Origin: DAOVXM01 sp963746255
GTDB lineage: Bacteria; Chloroflexota; Anaerolineae; Anaerolineales; UBA4823
Reading direction: 5' to 3'
NCBI GenBank assembly: GCA_963746255.1
Contig: CAVVAJ010000001.1
Span: forward strand, 496,001 to 560,000
DNA: 64,000 nt
Of the stretch, positions 17,307-25,617 are shown piece after piece; position 1 is the stretch's first letter, and every line of letters begins with the position of its first letter. The translations under genes were made by a program, and so were the position numbers. The notes beneath the pieces were generated by a model, which saw only the letters and a program-made list of their open reading frames with translations, was not told the DNA's origin and did not search any database.

Positions 17307-18506
17307 ATGAAACGTATCATTAATAACCCGATCCTAATCTTATCCTTCGCTTTAGTTGTTGTGATGCTCGGCTTCGGGATGGTCATGCCAATCTTCCCGT
17401 TTTATATCGCTGAGTTTGGTGCTGGCGGTACAGAGTTGGGCTTGCTGATCGCCACCGCTTCTCTATTGGAATTCATTTTTGGGCCGGTCTGGGGCAGTGT
17501 CTCGGATCGCATCGGACGAAAACCAGTGCTTGCGATCGGTATGCTCGGCTACGCCCTATCGACCTTTCTCTTTGGAATATCCACCGAGCTATGGATGCTG
17601 TTCGCATCGCGCGCTTTGTCAGGCGTACTATCAGCTGCTGCCATCACCACCGCACTTGCCTATATATCGGACAGCACCTCTGTTGAGGAACGTGGTGGCG
17701 GTATGGGGAAACTTGGTGCTGCAATGGCATTCGGCGTGATATTAGGTCCAGGAGTCGGTGGCTGGCTGGCGAGCAATTCACTTTCCATACCGTTCTTCGT
17801 TGCGTCAGCATTGGCTTTATTTGCCCTGCTGATGATCATCCTCGCCCTGCCGGAATCACTGCCAGCAGAGAAGCGCGAAGCAGGGGCAAAACTGCTTTCG
17901 TTCGATTGGAGGGGGCTTTGGAGAGCTTTATCCAGCCCAATCGGTATATTGCTTATCATGTTAATGCTGTTCAGCTTTGCGCTGACCAATTTTGAAGCCG
18001 TCTTCGGTTTGTATGCGCTGGACAAATACAATTACGGTCCCGAACAGGTCGGTACGATATTGATGGTTGTAGCGTTGGTTTCCACTGTCGGAAAGGCAGC
18101 ATTGACCGGACCGGCCACCCGGCGTTGGGGTGAACCAACGGTGATTAAAGCCTCGTTGTTGGCAGGCTCGCTTGGCTACTTGGTACTGCTCTGGGCAAAT
18201 TCTTATCTGACTATTCTGCTGGCAACCGCTTTCTTCATTCTTACGAAGACACTGCTGCGCCCAGCCACATTCGCATTGATCTCGAAAAGGTCGACCTCCG
18301 GCCAAGGAGTGACGATGGGGTTAAGCAATTCGTTCATGAGCCTCGGGCGCATATTTGGTCCGCTGTGGGCTGGATCGATATACGACGTCAACATGAACAT
18401 GCCGTACCTTAGCGGCTCGCTCTTCATGTTCCTGGGTTTTATCGCCAGCCTGATCTGGGTTAAAGACGAAGCGCAGGGTGCCCAACAAGAGCTCCGTGCG
18501 CAATGA
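17307..18506 (+). CDS. MFS efflux transporter, TetA-like (DHA1)
   Basis: A 399-residue protein with about 12 membrane spans. The first span carries VMPIFPFYI, and the loop between spans 2 and 3 has GSVSDRIGRKPVL, the MFS signature A (G-x3-D-x-x-G-R-K). Motif C-like glycines (GVILGPGVGGWLA) occur in span 5, typical of drug:proton antiporters such as TetA. It lies 52 bases after the phosphotransferase gene on the same strand. The ATG at 17307 has no strong ribosome-binding site, so translation may be low or dependent on the upstream gene. The pair suggests inactivation plus export of a toxic compound, but no substrate can be named. Confidence 0.85.
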   Translation: MKRIINNPILILSFALVVVMLGFGMVMPIFPFYIAEFGAGGTELGLLIATASLLEFIFGPVWGSVSDRIGRKPVLAIGMLGYALSTFLFGISTELWMLFASRALSGVLSAAAITTALAYISDSTSVEERGGGMGKLGAAMAFGVILGPGVGGWLASNSLSIPFFVASALALFALLMIILALPESLPAEKREAGAKLLSFDWRGLWRALSSPIGILLIMLMLFSFALTNFEAVFGLYALDKYNYGPEQVGTILMVVALVSTVGKAALTGPATRRWGEPTVIKASLLAGSLGYLVLLWANSYLTILLATAFFILTKTLLRPATFALISKRSTSGQGVTMGLSNSFMSLGRIFGPLWAGSIYDVNMNMPYLSGSLFMFLGFIASLIWVKDEAQGAQQELRAQ

Positions 18507-18542
18507 GGTTATTCCCAATTTGGATCCACATTTTTTGGACCG

Positions 18543-19110
18543 CTAAGCTTCTAAACTCCCGTCATCGTCGTACGGGCTGACAGCCTTCCAACCCCCATGG
18601 CGCCCGGCGACTTCTTTGCTCTGTTTCGCCGACCATGCTCTCAGGCCAACGAATAACCCCAACGTCGCGATTGGCTGTGCCCTACCAACTCCGTATTTAA
18701 GCAGATTCTCTTCGGATCCAGCGAAGACTGCACCCATAAAATTGACCGTTTGCACTACCACCGTCACACCGATCAAGTTCGTCTCCAAATTTTCGGTGTT
18801 GTCGATCTTCAAACACTCGGGGAATTTTATCTTGTCGATGAATAGTTGGTACAAGCCCACTGCTGTGATGTACAGCACGGTATCGACCAGGAGGATTTGC
18901 ACGTATACAATTACCTCGAGATCACGATGCCCTGCTCGAAATGTTCAGCGCCAGTCCGGGAGACACCCAGTATGTAGATCATCAGACCGTAAAGTAGTTT
19001 ATTCAAGCTAAATCCCCCGCAGATGAATACAATAGAAGCCGCTATGGCTAATCGGATAATGGGTTTCACAATAAGGTATCCGGTGCCCGGTAACGCACGC
19101 TGAATGGTTT
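18543..19110 (-). pseudogene. YqhA-family (UPF0114) membrane protein, frameshifted
   Basis: The C-terminal part (LLVDTVLYITAVGLYQLFID, KIKFPECLKID, LIGVTVVVQTVNFMGAVFAG, AQPIATLGLFVGLRAWSA) is a good YqhA/UPF0114 match. Upstream in another frame lie TGYLIVKPIIRLAIAASIVF and LLYGLMIYILGVS, the family N-terminus. The two join through a single-base loss near 18920 (ISR-stop versus EVIVYVQILLVD). No usable start codon is seen before the N-terminal part, and its tail after LRAWSA is unlike the family. The left end is the stop at 18543, the right end is approximate. Function of the family is unknown; it is small and integral to the membrane. Confidence 0.75.
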
Positions 19111-19164
19111 GTACTCCACTTTACTATGCTGGTACCGGTATTTATGAACTATGTCGTGGCTATT

Positions 19165-19716
19165 TTAATCTTCCGGGATCTCGACTTCTTCCGGAACGAC
19201 ACCCACCGCTTCCGGTTTTCCTACGAGTTCTTCGATAACCTCTAGCTGTTCATCGACAGTTTCGGCGACCACGACGACCCCTTGCGGGTTTTGAATTACG
19301 AGTCTTTCGTGCAGCGCATCCCAATCCCCTGCTGCAGCGAGCACAGCGAGGGCTGATTCATCCGAAGACATGCTCTCGCCAAGCTCCTTCAGTAATTTAT
19401 CCTTTATCCCACGATCGAAGATTGCGAAGGCTGTCCCCAGTAAAGCACCGGCAACGACCCAACCTGCTGGACCAAACAGCACCGCGAAGATTAAACCGAT
19501 CAGACCACCTTTTAAAAACCCCTTGCCTGCGGTGTCATCCTTGGTTTGGTGCAGCTTGATCTTGCCTTTACTCGATTTTGTGATCGCGACCGCATCTTTC
19601 ACGGTGATAATATCCTCGAAGACCAACAATCTAACTAACTCTAACGCCCCTTGGGCAAATTCTGAGCCTGGGTATTTAATAACAACAAAGTTGTACTTTT
19701 TCGCATTTTCTGACAT
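19165..19716 (-). CDS. DUF1269-type membrane-associated protein
   Basis: A 183-residue protein resembling DUF1269 proteins: an N-terminal alpha/beta part (YNFVVIKYPGSEFAQGALE, followed by a VKDAVAITK strand), a central glycine-rich hydrophobic hairpin (GFLKGGLIGLIFAVLFGPAG then VVAGALLGTAFAIF) and an acidic C-terminus ending VPEEVEIPED. The Gly-zipper hairpin may insert in the membrane. Function unknown. Start ATG 19716 follows AGGAG. It stands alone between a decayed yqhA-like gene and the amidase. Confidence 0.75.
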   Translation of the reverse strand: MSENAKKYNFVVIKYPGSEFAQGALELVRLLVFEDIITVKDAVAITKSSKGKIKLHQTKDDTAGKGFLKGGLIGLIFAVLFGPAGWVVAGALLGTAFAIFDRGIKDKLLKELGESMSSDESALAVLAAAGDWDALHERLVIQNPQGVVVVAETVDEQLEVIEELVGKPEAVGVVPEEVEIPED

Positions 19717-19783
19717 GTTGTGCTCCTAATTGTGAAATTACTTCTGCTAGATTGATACTTTTTTATAAACGATCATTATATTC

Positions 19784-20530
19784 TTAATTCGCGAGCCCCT
19801 TTTTCGCCTGTGGACCTGTGAAATAGTTCAGGATACCGTTGAAGATCGCCTGCGCAATTTGCCCCCTCCGGCAGCCGAAATCACGACAATCTGTGTTTAG
19901 ATCTTCTGCAAGCGAGTCTGGATAAATTCTTGTCACGAGCAGCTCGGCTTCGGCTGGATTTGACATCAACAGCGGTTCCATCATCGCCGCCGGCATGTCA
20001 CTGCGCAGCAGCACGCCTGAGGCAAACCAGTCCAACCCAAATGAGCGGAATGCCACGGGGTCTGGAGCAGTCTCCTGCAGGAACGGGTACATCACCTCGT
20101 AGATCGCACCAGCAAGGCGTTTATCATCTTCGTGGGGACGGAAATACAGCGCCATAGCGCCATCCCATTCTGGATAGATGACGCTGTTCGTATGGATCGA
20201 CACCAAGATCGTCGCAGTCTCCGCGTTGCAGAACGTGTAGCGGTCGTAATTCTCCAAGAAGAAATCATCAGTCCGGGTCAGCACAACCTGCGCACCGGAC
20301 CCCTCCAGCAGCATCTGCAAGCCAAAGGCGACATCCAGATTGATCTCGCTCTCATGCAGTTCATATGCATCGTTTACCGCTCCGGGGTCAATGCCACCGT
20401 GCCCCGGGTCAAGACATACTTTGATCCCATTTAATCGACCCTGTGCTGCAGTCTTCCCTGCTGGAATGCAAGTCACGATAGCGATAACCACGATCAACAA
20501 AATGCCGAAATACATCCTGCGTGTCTTCAT
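19784..20530 (-). CDS. N-acetylmuramoyl-L-alanine amidase (Amidase_3), exported
   Basis: A 248-residue cell-wall hydrolase that cuts the bond between MurNAc and L-Ala. ATG 20530 (MKTRRMYFGILLIVVIAIV) gives a signal peptide ending before AAQG, and GGAGG lies eight bases upstream; the frame is open further but without a better start. Zinc and catalytic residues appear in order: His in LDPGHGGIDPG, Glu in ELHESEIN, His in VSIHTNS, and a C-terminal Glu in AMMEPLLMSN. The VVLTRTDDFFLENYDRY segment is also typical. Probably acts in septum cleavage or wall turnover. Separated from the upstream decarboxylase gene by a hairpin. Confidence 0.88.
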   Translation of the reverse strand: MKTRRMYFGILLIVVIAIVTCIPAGKTAAQGRLNGIKVCLDPGHGGIDPGAVNDAYELHESEINLDVAFGLQMLLEGSGAQVVLTRTDDFFLENYDRYTFCNAETATILVSIHTNSVIYPEWDGAMALYFRPHEDDKRLAGAIYEVMYPFLQETAPDPVAFRSFGLDWFASGVLLRSDMPAAMMEPLLMSNPAEAELLVTRIYPDSLAEDLNTDCRDFGCRRGQIAQAIFNGILNYFTGPQAKKGLAN

Positions 20531-20619
20531 CTCAATCACCTCCCCATTCATATAATCCCAATTGACACTCATTACCCCTATGCCTATAGTATACAAAATT
20601 TTCACTCGCTGGCAAAGAA

Positions 20620-20659
20620 GAAACCGGATCCGATCCGAACCCGGTTTCAGAAGATTTTT
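20620..20659. terminator. hairpin between amidase and decarboxylase genes
   Basis: GAAACCGG (20620-20627) pairs with CCGGTTTC (20641-20648) over a 13-base loop, followed on the plus side by AGAAGATTTTTT. It should end the minus-strand decarboxylase transcript, although the T-run is better on the plus side. Confidence 0.55.
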
Positions 20660-20741
20660 TGACACGCTGATTATTATAAATTTAAGAACATTACAGAAAT
20701 CGCAACTCTTGCTTCAGCAATCAAAAATCTCAACTCCTCAC

Positions 20742-22172
20742 TTATACATAAAGGTCATTGAAATAATTGATCAGCAGCATGTTCGCCAGGTCATCAGGTA
20801 AGACATCCAGCACTTCATTGATTAGCGCCATCTCTTCCGGCAGTTCGCTTCCAACAATACCTGCCATCTGGGCAAGCTGGTCAAACGCCTCATCCGGATG
20901 GGGGCTCTGAAGTGCTTGAGCAACCATGTCACGGATCGCTTCACTGTCAAGCTGGTCGCCCTGCTTGACGATAGCGACACACGCTTGCAGATCGCTGAGC
21001 ATCCCAGCGACATTATCGATTGTCCCGTAATTTACCGACACGTGCAGGCTACGCGGCGTGTAGAGCGTCGAGAACTGACCTTGGATGTACCAGCCGCGCT
21101 TGCCCATTTCGTCCGCTAGCTGGTAAACGTTTATCGCATTGGAAGCAAAAGAGAACATGCACATATTCGGATTGCCCAAAACGCGCAGCTCAGGGATCGC
21201 ATCCACTCCGGCGATCAACCGCTTCGTAGCATCCTGCACTGCTTCAACGATCTGCATATAGCCTTCTTCACCCAGGTACTGCAAGATCGCCCACGCCCCA
21301 GCCAATGGACCGCCGCTCTTGGTGCTCAGCACTGTGGGGTTAATCAATGTGTAAGCCGTCGTATCTGTACAGGCGAATATCTGGTATTTGCGAATGCCCT
21401 TGTCCCGGTATAAGATGACTGATGCGCCCTTCGCCGCATAGCCGTATTTATGTAAGTCCGCTGAAATGGAGCTCACACCAGGCACCGTGAAATCAAATTC
21501 CGGCACCTCGTACCCCAGCTTGCGCATAAAAGACAGGTGGATGCCGCCCACACAGCCATCAACATGAAACAGCAGATCATGCTCGAGCGCCAGTTTGCCG
21601 ATTTCTGGTATGGGATCGACCACACCTTGTGAGTAGTTCGGCGCGGAAGCAACCAGTAGAATCGTGTTATCCGTGATTGCCTCCCGCATGGCATCGACAT
21701 CGGCACGGAATGTCCCCGGGGAAATTGGCGTAACCACCGGCTTGACACCAAAATAATGCGCAGCTTTGTGAAACGAGGCATGCGCCGTAACGGGCAGGAC
21801 CATCTCGGGTTGTTTGATTTCTGGATTTTCGCTCATTGCTTTGTCACGGGCAGTTTTCACTGCCAGTAGAATGCTCTCCGTCCCGCCGGATGTCACGTGC
21901 CCGACAACATTCTCATTGCCTCTCAGCAGCGTCGCCAGCATGCGGACGATATCGGTTTCCAATTTCCACATCGAGGGGAAAACGGTCGGGTCGAGCCCAT
22001 TCTCTGTCAGATACATCAGGTATGCATCGCGCACCACCTGCGAGGTCTCATCTCCCGGGTCGTACACGTAGCACCACACTTTACCGGATTTCCAATCCAT
22101 ATCGCGGCCTTTGTAGGCCTGCAATGTGCCTAGGACCTGCTCTTTGGACAATCCTTTTTTAGGGATCTGCAT
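20742..22172 (-). CDS. PLP-dependent group II decarboxylase / sphingosine-phosphate-lyase-like enzyme
   Basis: A 476-residue fold-type I PLP enzyme. GHVTSGGTESILLAVKTAR (residues 91-109) binds the phosphate, HASFHKAAHYFG contains the ring-stacking His, FHVDGCVGG (Asp205) binds the pyridine nitrogen, and SADLHKYGYAAKGAS holds the Schiff-base Lys242. Spacing and wording are closest to the sphingosine-1-phosphate lyase / MfnA / glutamate decarboxylase group. The substrate is likely an amino acid, or a phosphorylated long-chain amine. Start ATG 22172 follows GAGGAG. It is the last gene of the minus-strand catabolic run that begins at 26841. Confidence 0.88.
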   Translation of the reverse strand: MQIPKKGLSKEQVLGTLQAYKGRDMDWKSGKVWCYVYDPGDETSQVVRDAYLMYLTENGLDPTVFPSMWKLETDIVRMLATLLRGNENVVGHVTSGGTESILLAVKTARDKAMSENPEIKQPEMVLPVTAHASFHKAAHYFGVKPVVTPISPGTFRADVDAMREAITDNTILLVASAPNYSQGVVDPIPEIGKLALEHDLLFHVDGCVGGIHLSFMRKLGYEVPEFDFTVPGVSSISADLHKYGYAAKGASVILYRDKGIRKYQIFACTDTTAYTLINPTVLSTKSGGPLAGAWAILQYLGEEGYMQIVEAVQDATKRLIAGVDAIPELRVLGNPNMCMFSFASNAINVYQLADEMGKRGWYIQGQFSTLYTPRSLHVSVNYGTIDNVAGMLSDLQACVAIVKQGDQLDSEAIRDMVAQALQSPHPDEAFDQLAQMAGIVGSELPEEMALINEVLDVLPDDLANMLLINYFNDLYV

Positions 22173-22364
22173 AGTTCTCTCCTCGCTGCATTCTCGATCG
22201 ATTAACTACGATTGTGGATTATAGCTTTTACATGGGATTATTCGAAATGAGCTTTGCTTCTATGCAAGTAAAAGTAGTTTGTTCACTAATCTACAAGGAG
22301 TAGAACCATTTTGCCATGCCGAACGAAGGCGAAGCTTCTTACTTCAGATCTCAGAATTTCTCCA

Positions 22365-23759
22365 TTATGTCTGTATCCCAGCAAAAAGATCACAATAATG
22401 TATCATGGTCTCGATTCCGCGGTAAAAATTGGGCAGGTGGATCTTCTCGTTAGGCGCATGCGTATGGTCATCGGGCAGCCCAAATCCGATCATAACCACC
22501 GGGATAGCTTCCTCGCCAGCGGGTGAAAGCGTCGCGATAAATTCGCTGACTACCGGAAGAGAGCCACCCCCACGTAAGTAGAGTGCTTGGGCGCCAAATC
22601 CACGTCCATACGCTTGTTCGGCAACCTGCACAGCGGGAGTGCGGTAATCGATCCGCACCGGTTGTGACTCCCCAAGTACGCGCATCTCTAGCCGTACAGT
22701 ATCCGGCGTTTTGCTCAGTAGGTACCTATACAGCAGGTCGAACACCTCACCCGGGATCTGGTTCGGGACCAAACGCATACTCACCTTGGCGGTCGCGCGG
22801 GAGGGGATAACGGTCTTTTTCCCTACTCCAGTGAAACCGCCTTGAACGCCGTGGATTTCTATGGTTGGTCGTACACTAATGCGTTCTGCCAGGCTATAGC
22901 CGGTTTCCCCGCCCAAAGCGGGTGCCCCGGTCAAATGCAGCCCCACCTGCTCGGTGATCGGCGCGTGGGCGATCAGCTCTTTTTCCTCCGCGCTGATCTC
23001 CTGCACCGTGTCGTAGAACCCCGGTATGAGTACCCGGCGGGTATCCCCATCCTGGAGGTCCGCCAGCAGACGGCATAAGACATTGAATGGATTATCCACC
23101 GCCCCACCAAATGTGCCGGAGTGCAGGTCTTGCGCCGGACCCCTGACTTCAATCTCGACATACAGTAATCCACGCACCCCAAACATGATAACCGGAAGCT
23201 GCGGATCCAGCATGTCCTGGTCGGCAATTAATATCGCATCTGCTTTCAGTTCCTCGCGATGGTCGCGGATATAGCCAGGTAGATGCGGGCTCGAGATCTC
23301 CTCCTCACCTTCCAGGATTACTTTTACATTAGTCGGCAGCCGCCCGCTGGATTGCAAATACGATTCCAACGCCGCCAGCAGTGCGAAAACCTGCCCTTTA
23401 TCATCCGAAGCCCCGCGCGCAAATAAATTGTCACCGGCAATCTGCGGGTCAAAAGGCGGCCGATCCCACGCCTCAAGGGGGTCAACAGGTTGGACATCGA
23501 AGTGCCCGTAGATCAACAAAGTCGGTCCGTTCGTGCCGAGCCACTCGCCATACACCACAGGGAGGCCGGTGGTTTTATCTATACGCACCTTCTCGAAGCC
23601 AATCCTGCGCAGTTTTGCATCTGCCCAAGCAGCGGCTTCTTCGACATCCGCGGCATGCTCAGACAGCGTCGAAATGCTCGCTATCCTCAACCAATCGCAC
23701 AGTTCTACCAGGTGAGTTTCGCGCTGGTCGCGAGCGTAGGCGAGCGCTTCATCCAGCAT
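22365..23759 (-). CDS. M20-family dipeptidase
   Basis: A 464-residue zinc metallopeptidase. LLIYGHFDVQPVDP (His86, Asp88) is the first metal motif, ARGASDDKGQ gives the bridging Asp, and LEGEEEISSPHL carries the catalytic Glu pair; later metal ligands are in IADQDML and, near the C-terminus, HAPNEKIHLPNF. The dimerisation lid lies between (MFGVRGLLYVEIEV, then DLHSGTFGGAVDNP). Such enzymes hydrolyse dipeptides or N-acyl amino acids in the cytoplasm. Its start codon overlaps the end of the next upstream gene by 11 bases, which implies translational coupling. Length is normal for the dipeptidase branch. Confidence 0.92.
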   Translation of the reverse strand: MLDEALAYARDQRETHLVELCDWLRIASISTLSEHAADVEEAAAWADAKLRRIGFEKVRIDKTTGLPVVYGEWLGTNGPTLLIYGHFDVQPVDPLEAWDRPPFDPQIAGDNLFARGASDDKGQVFALLAALESYLQSSGRLPTNVKVILEGEEEISSPHLPGYIRDHREELKADAILIADQDMLDPQLPVIMFGVRGLLYVEIEVRGPAQDLHSGTFGGAVDNPFNVLCRLLADLQDGDTRRVLIPGFYDTVQEISAEEKELIAHAPITEQVGLHLTGAPALGGETGYSLAERISVRPTIEIHGVQGGFTGVGKKTVIPSRATAKVSMRLVPNQIPGEVFDLLYRYLLSKTPDTVRLEMRVLGESQPVRIDYRTPAVQVAEQAYGRGFGAQALYLRGGGSLPVVSEFIATLSPAGEEAIPVVMIGFGLPDDHTHAPNEKIHLPNFYRGIETMIHYCDLFAGIQT

Positions 23760-24150
23760 CGGCTGTTTTCGGGGGCATCAGGGTGTAGAAAGCAATCGCG
23801 AACCCAACCACCAGCACTGCCGACAACCAGATCGTTGGGTTGCTGATGCCGGTCGTAAACGCCACGCCCAGGATGGTCAGAAAGGACAGCGTGTTGTCAA
23901 TCACACCGTAGCGGATAATGTCCCGGTTTCGGGCAGGATTTTGGTAGGCGAACCAGTACAGGAAGATTAAACCGAACTGCACCCCGCCGAAGATGCGCAT
24001 GAAAAACGGGTCTTCTGGCATATCGACCCCGAATATATTGAGCACTGATTCGGGTGCCAGCCAGGATGGCAGCGCCCACAGCAGGGCAACCACCAAAATC
24101 TTTACAATCAGCACACGTTTAAGCCAGATAATTTTTTTTGCCTCATCCAT
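23749..24150 (-). CDS. small four-span membrane protein, unknown
   Basis: A 133-residue hydrophobic protein with about four spans (VLIVKILVVALLWALPSWL, GGVQFGLIFLYWFAY, SFLTILGVAFTTGI, WLSAVLVVGFAIAFYTL). Three ATGs are close together; the one at 24150 (MDEAKKII) is eight bases after AAGGAG and is preferred over 24156. The gene overlaps the dipeptidase start and follows the GPH transporter by 27 bases, so it is part of the operon. It could be an accessory membrane component, but nothing in the sequence shows its role. Confidence 0.7.
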   Translation of the reverse strand: MDEAKKIIWLKRVLIVKILVVALLWALPSWLAPESVLNIFGVDMPEDPFFMRIFGGVQFGLIFLYWFAYQNPARNRDIIRYGVIDNTLSFLTILGVAFTTGISNPTIWLSAVLVVGFAIAFYTLMPPKTADAG

Positions 24151-24177
24151 TATCATGCTCCTTTTTCAGTGTACAAA

Positions 24178-25503
24178 TTAATTAGATTCATTTTGGGAAT
24201 AGTTTTTACTTCCCAACGGGTAGCGCCACATACAGAAAGCAATTAGCAAGCAGGCGATGATTGTCGTACCGCTGATCATGAAACGGATGCCGTTGATCGC
24301 ACTGGCAGACTGCACTGCCTCCCCAGCCATGTAGCCGGCCATGGACATAACACCGGTAAAAAGTATACCCTGGGCAGAGAACGCCAGCTTGGTGATCCCG
24401 CCGTTCATGCCAAAGAAGATCCCCTCCCGCCGGTAGCCGTGAACTCGTGCATCGTCATCTATCACTTCAGAGATGACTGGAAAAGGCATGATCATCGAAC
24501 CGGCCAAACCCGGTGCCACCAGCAGCGTCCCGGTTAAACCCGTATAGAAGTTGTCTGCGAACGCCATGATCAGCAAGCCGGGGATGAAAATGAATGCGTC
24601 GGTGATCCATGCCTTGCGGTAGCCGATCCGCGGCACGATCGGGCGCCAGATTAGCAAGCACGGGATCGCCAGCAGGATCGCTAACCCCAGCAAGACCGCT
24701 TCGGCATCCCCTGGGCCGAGCTGCATGCCGAACACATCCACCGGACCCTGGATGCCGAGTGCATACTTTCGCCAAAATGGCAGCATTGCACCCAATGCTA
24801 ACCAGATATATTCCTTTGAGACGTTGGCGCCCAAAAACCAACGGAATGGGATGTTGCCCAGCACAATTCGCAGCGAAGCCCCAAATCCCACCTGCACCTC
24901 TTTGTCATCAATCGGGGCTTCTTTCACTCCAATCATCGAGATCAAGTAACCGATCGCGATCAAGCCACCCATGACCGCTCCCATTGCCAAGTAGCCAATC
25001 TCTTCAGCGATGATTGGTGCCAGGATATAGGAGAGCAGCAGCGCAATGGTCGCCAGGATCTCCCGCACCGTGGAAAGGTCAACACGGTCGCGGACAGTGG
25101 GCGCCACTTCAGGAAAGAGCGCGTTATACGCGATGATCGTCAGGCTGTAGAGCGTATCGAAGATGAACAGGATCATGAAGAAGTACGCCGCCAGCGTCCA
25201 CGGGCTCTGTGAGGGCGGGGTCCACAAGAAGAAGAACGACAATCCGAGTGGTATCGCTCCAAAGGCGACGTACGGCACCCGCCGCCCGTAACGCGAACGA
25301 GTGCGGTCAGAGACCTGGCCCATCAGCGGGTCGTTGACAGCATTCCACAAACCATAAATCGTCCAGATCACGCCTGCCGTGGCCGCGTTTAGCCCCATGA
25401 CGTCCACATAGTAGAACTGGATGCGGTTGCCAAACACCTGGTAGGCAATCGTGTTAGCAAAATTTCCGAATGAGTAGGTGATGTGCTTCAGCGTTCGTTT
25501 CAT
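24178..25503 (-). CDS. GPH/MelB-type cation symporter (MFS)
   Basis: A 441-residue transporter with about 12 spans. The N-terminal YSFGNFANTIAYQVFGNRIQ and the loop DPLMGQVSDRTRSRYGRR are signatures of the glycoside-pentoside-hexuronide (MelB) family, and FLWTPPSQSPW follows in the expected place. Members co-transport sugars or other small solutes with sodium or protons. Here the neighbours are amino-acid and peptide enzymes, so the solute may not be a sugar. Start ATG 25503 has AAGGAG upstream. The gap to the following gene is small, in keeping with an operon. Confidence 0.85.
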   Translation of the reverse strand: MKRTLKHITYSFGNFANTIAYQVFGNRIQFYYVDVMGLNAATAGVIWTIYGLWNAVNDPLMGQVSDRTRSRYGRRVPYVAFGAIPLGLSFFFLWTPPSQSPWTLAAYFFMILFIFDTLYSLTIIAYNALFPEVAPTVRDRVDLSTVREILATIALLLSYILAPIIAEEIGYLAMGAVMGGLIAIGYLISMIGVKEAPIDDKEVQVGFGASLRIVLGNIPFRWFLGANVSKEYIWLALGAMLPFWRKYALGIQGPVDVFGMQLGPGDAEAVLLGLAILLAIPCLLIWRPIVPRIGYRKAWITDAFIFIPGLLIMAFADNFYTGLTGTLLVAPGLAGSMIMPFPVISEVIDDDARVHGYRREGIFFGMNGGITKLAFSAQGILFTGVMSMAGYMAGEAVQSASAINGIRFMISGTTIIACLLIAFCMWRYPLGSKNYSQNESN

Positions 25504-25617
25504 CCTATTGGCTCCTTTGTTCGTTTTCGTGCTGCGGATATGACAGAATCCCTATTGCCTGTTTGCCACTCGCTGGTCCTGCGGTCAAGTTCTTTCGGCT
25601 AGATGATTTTCAATCCA

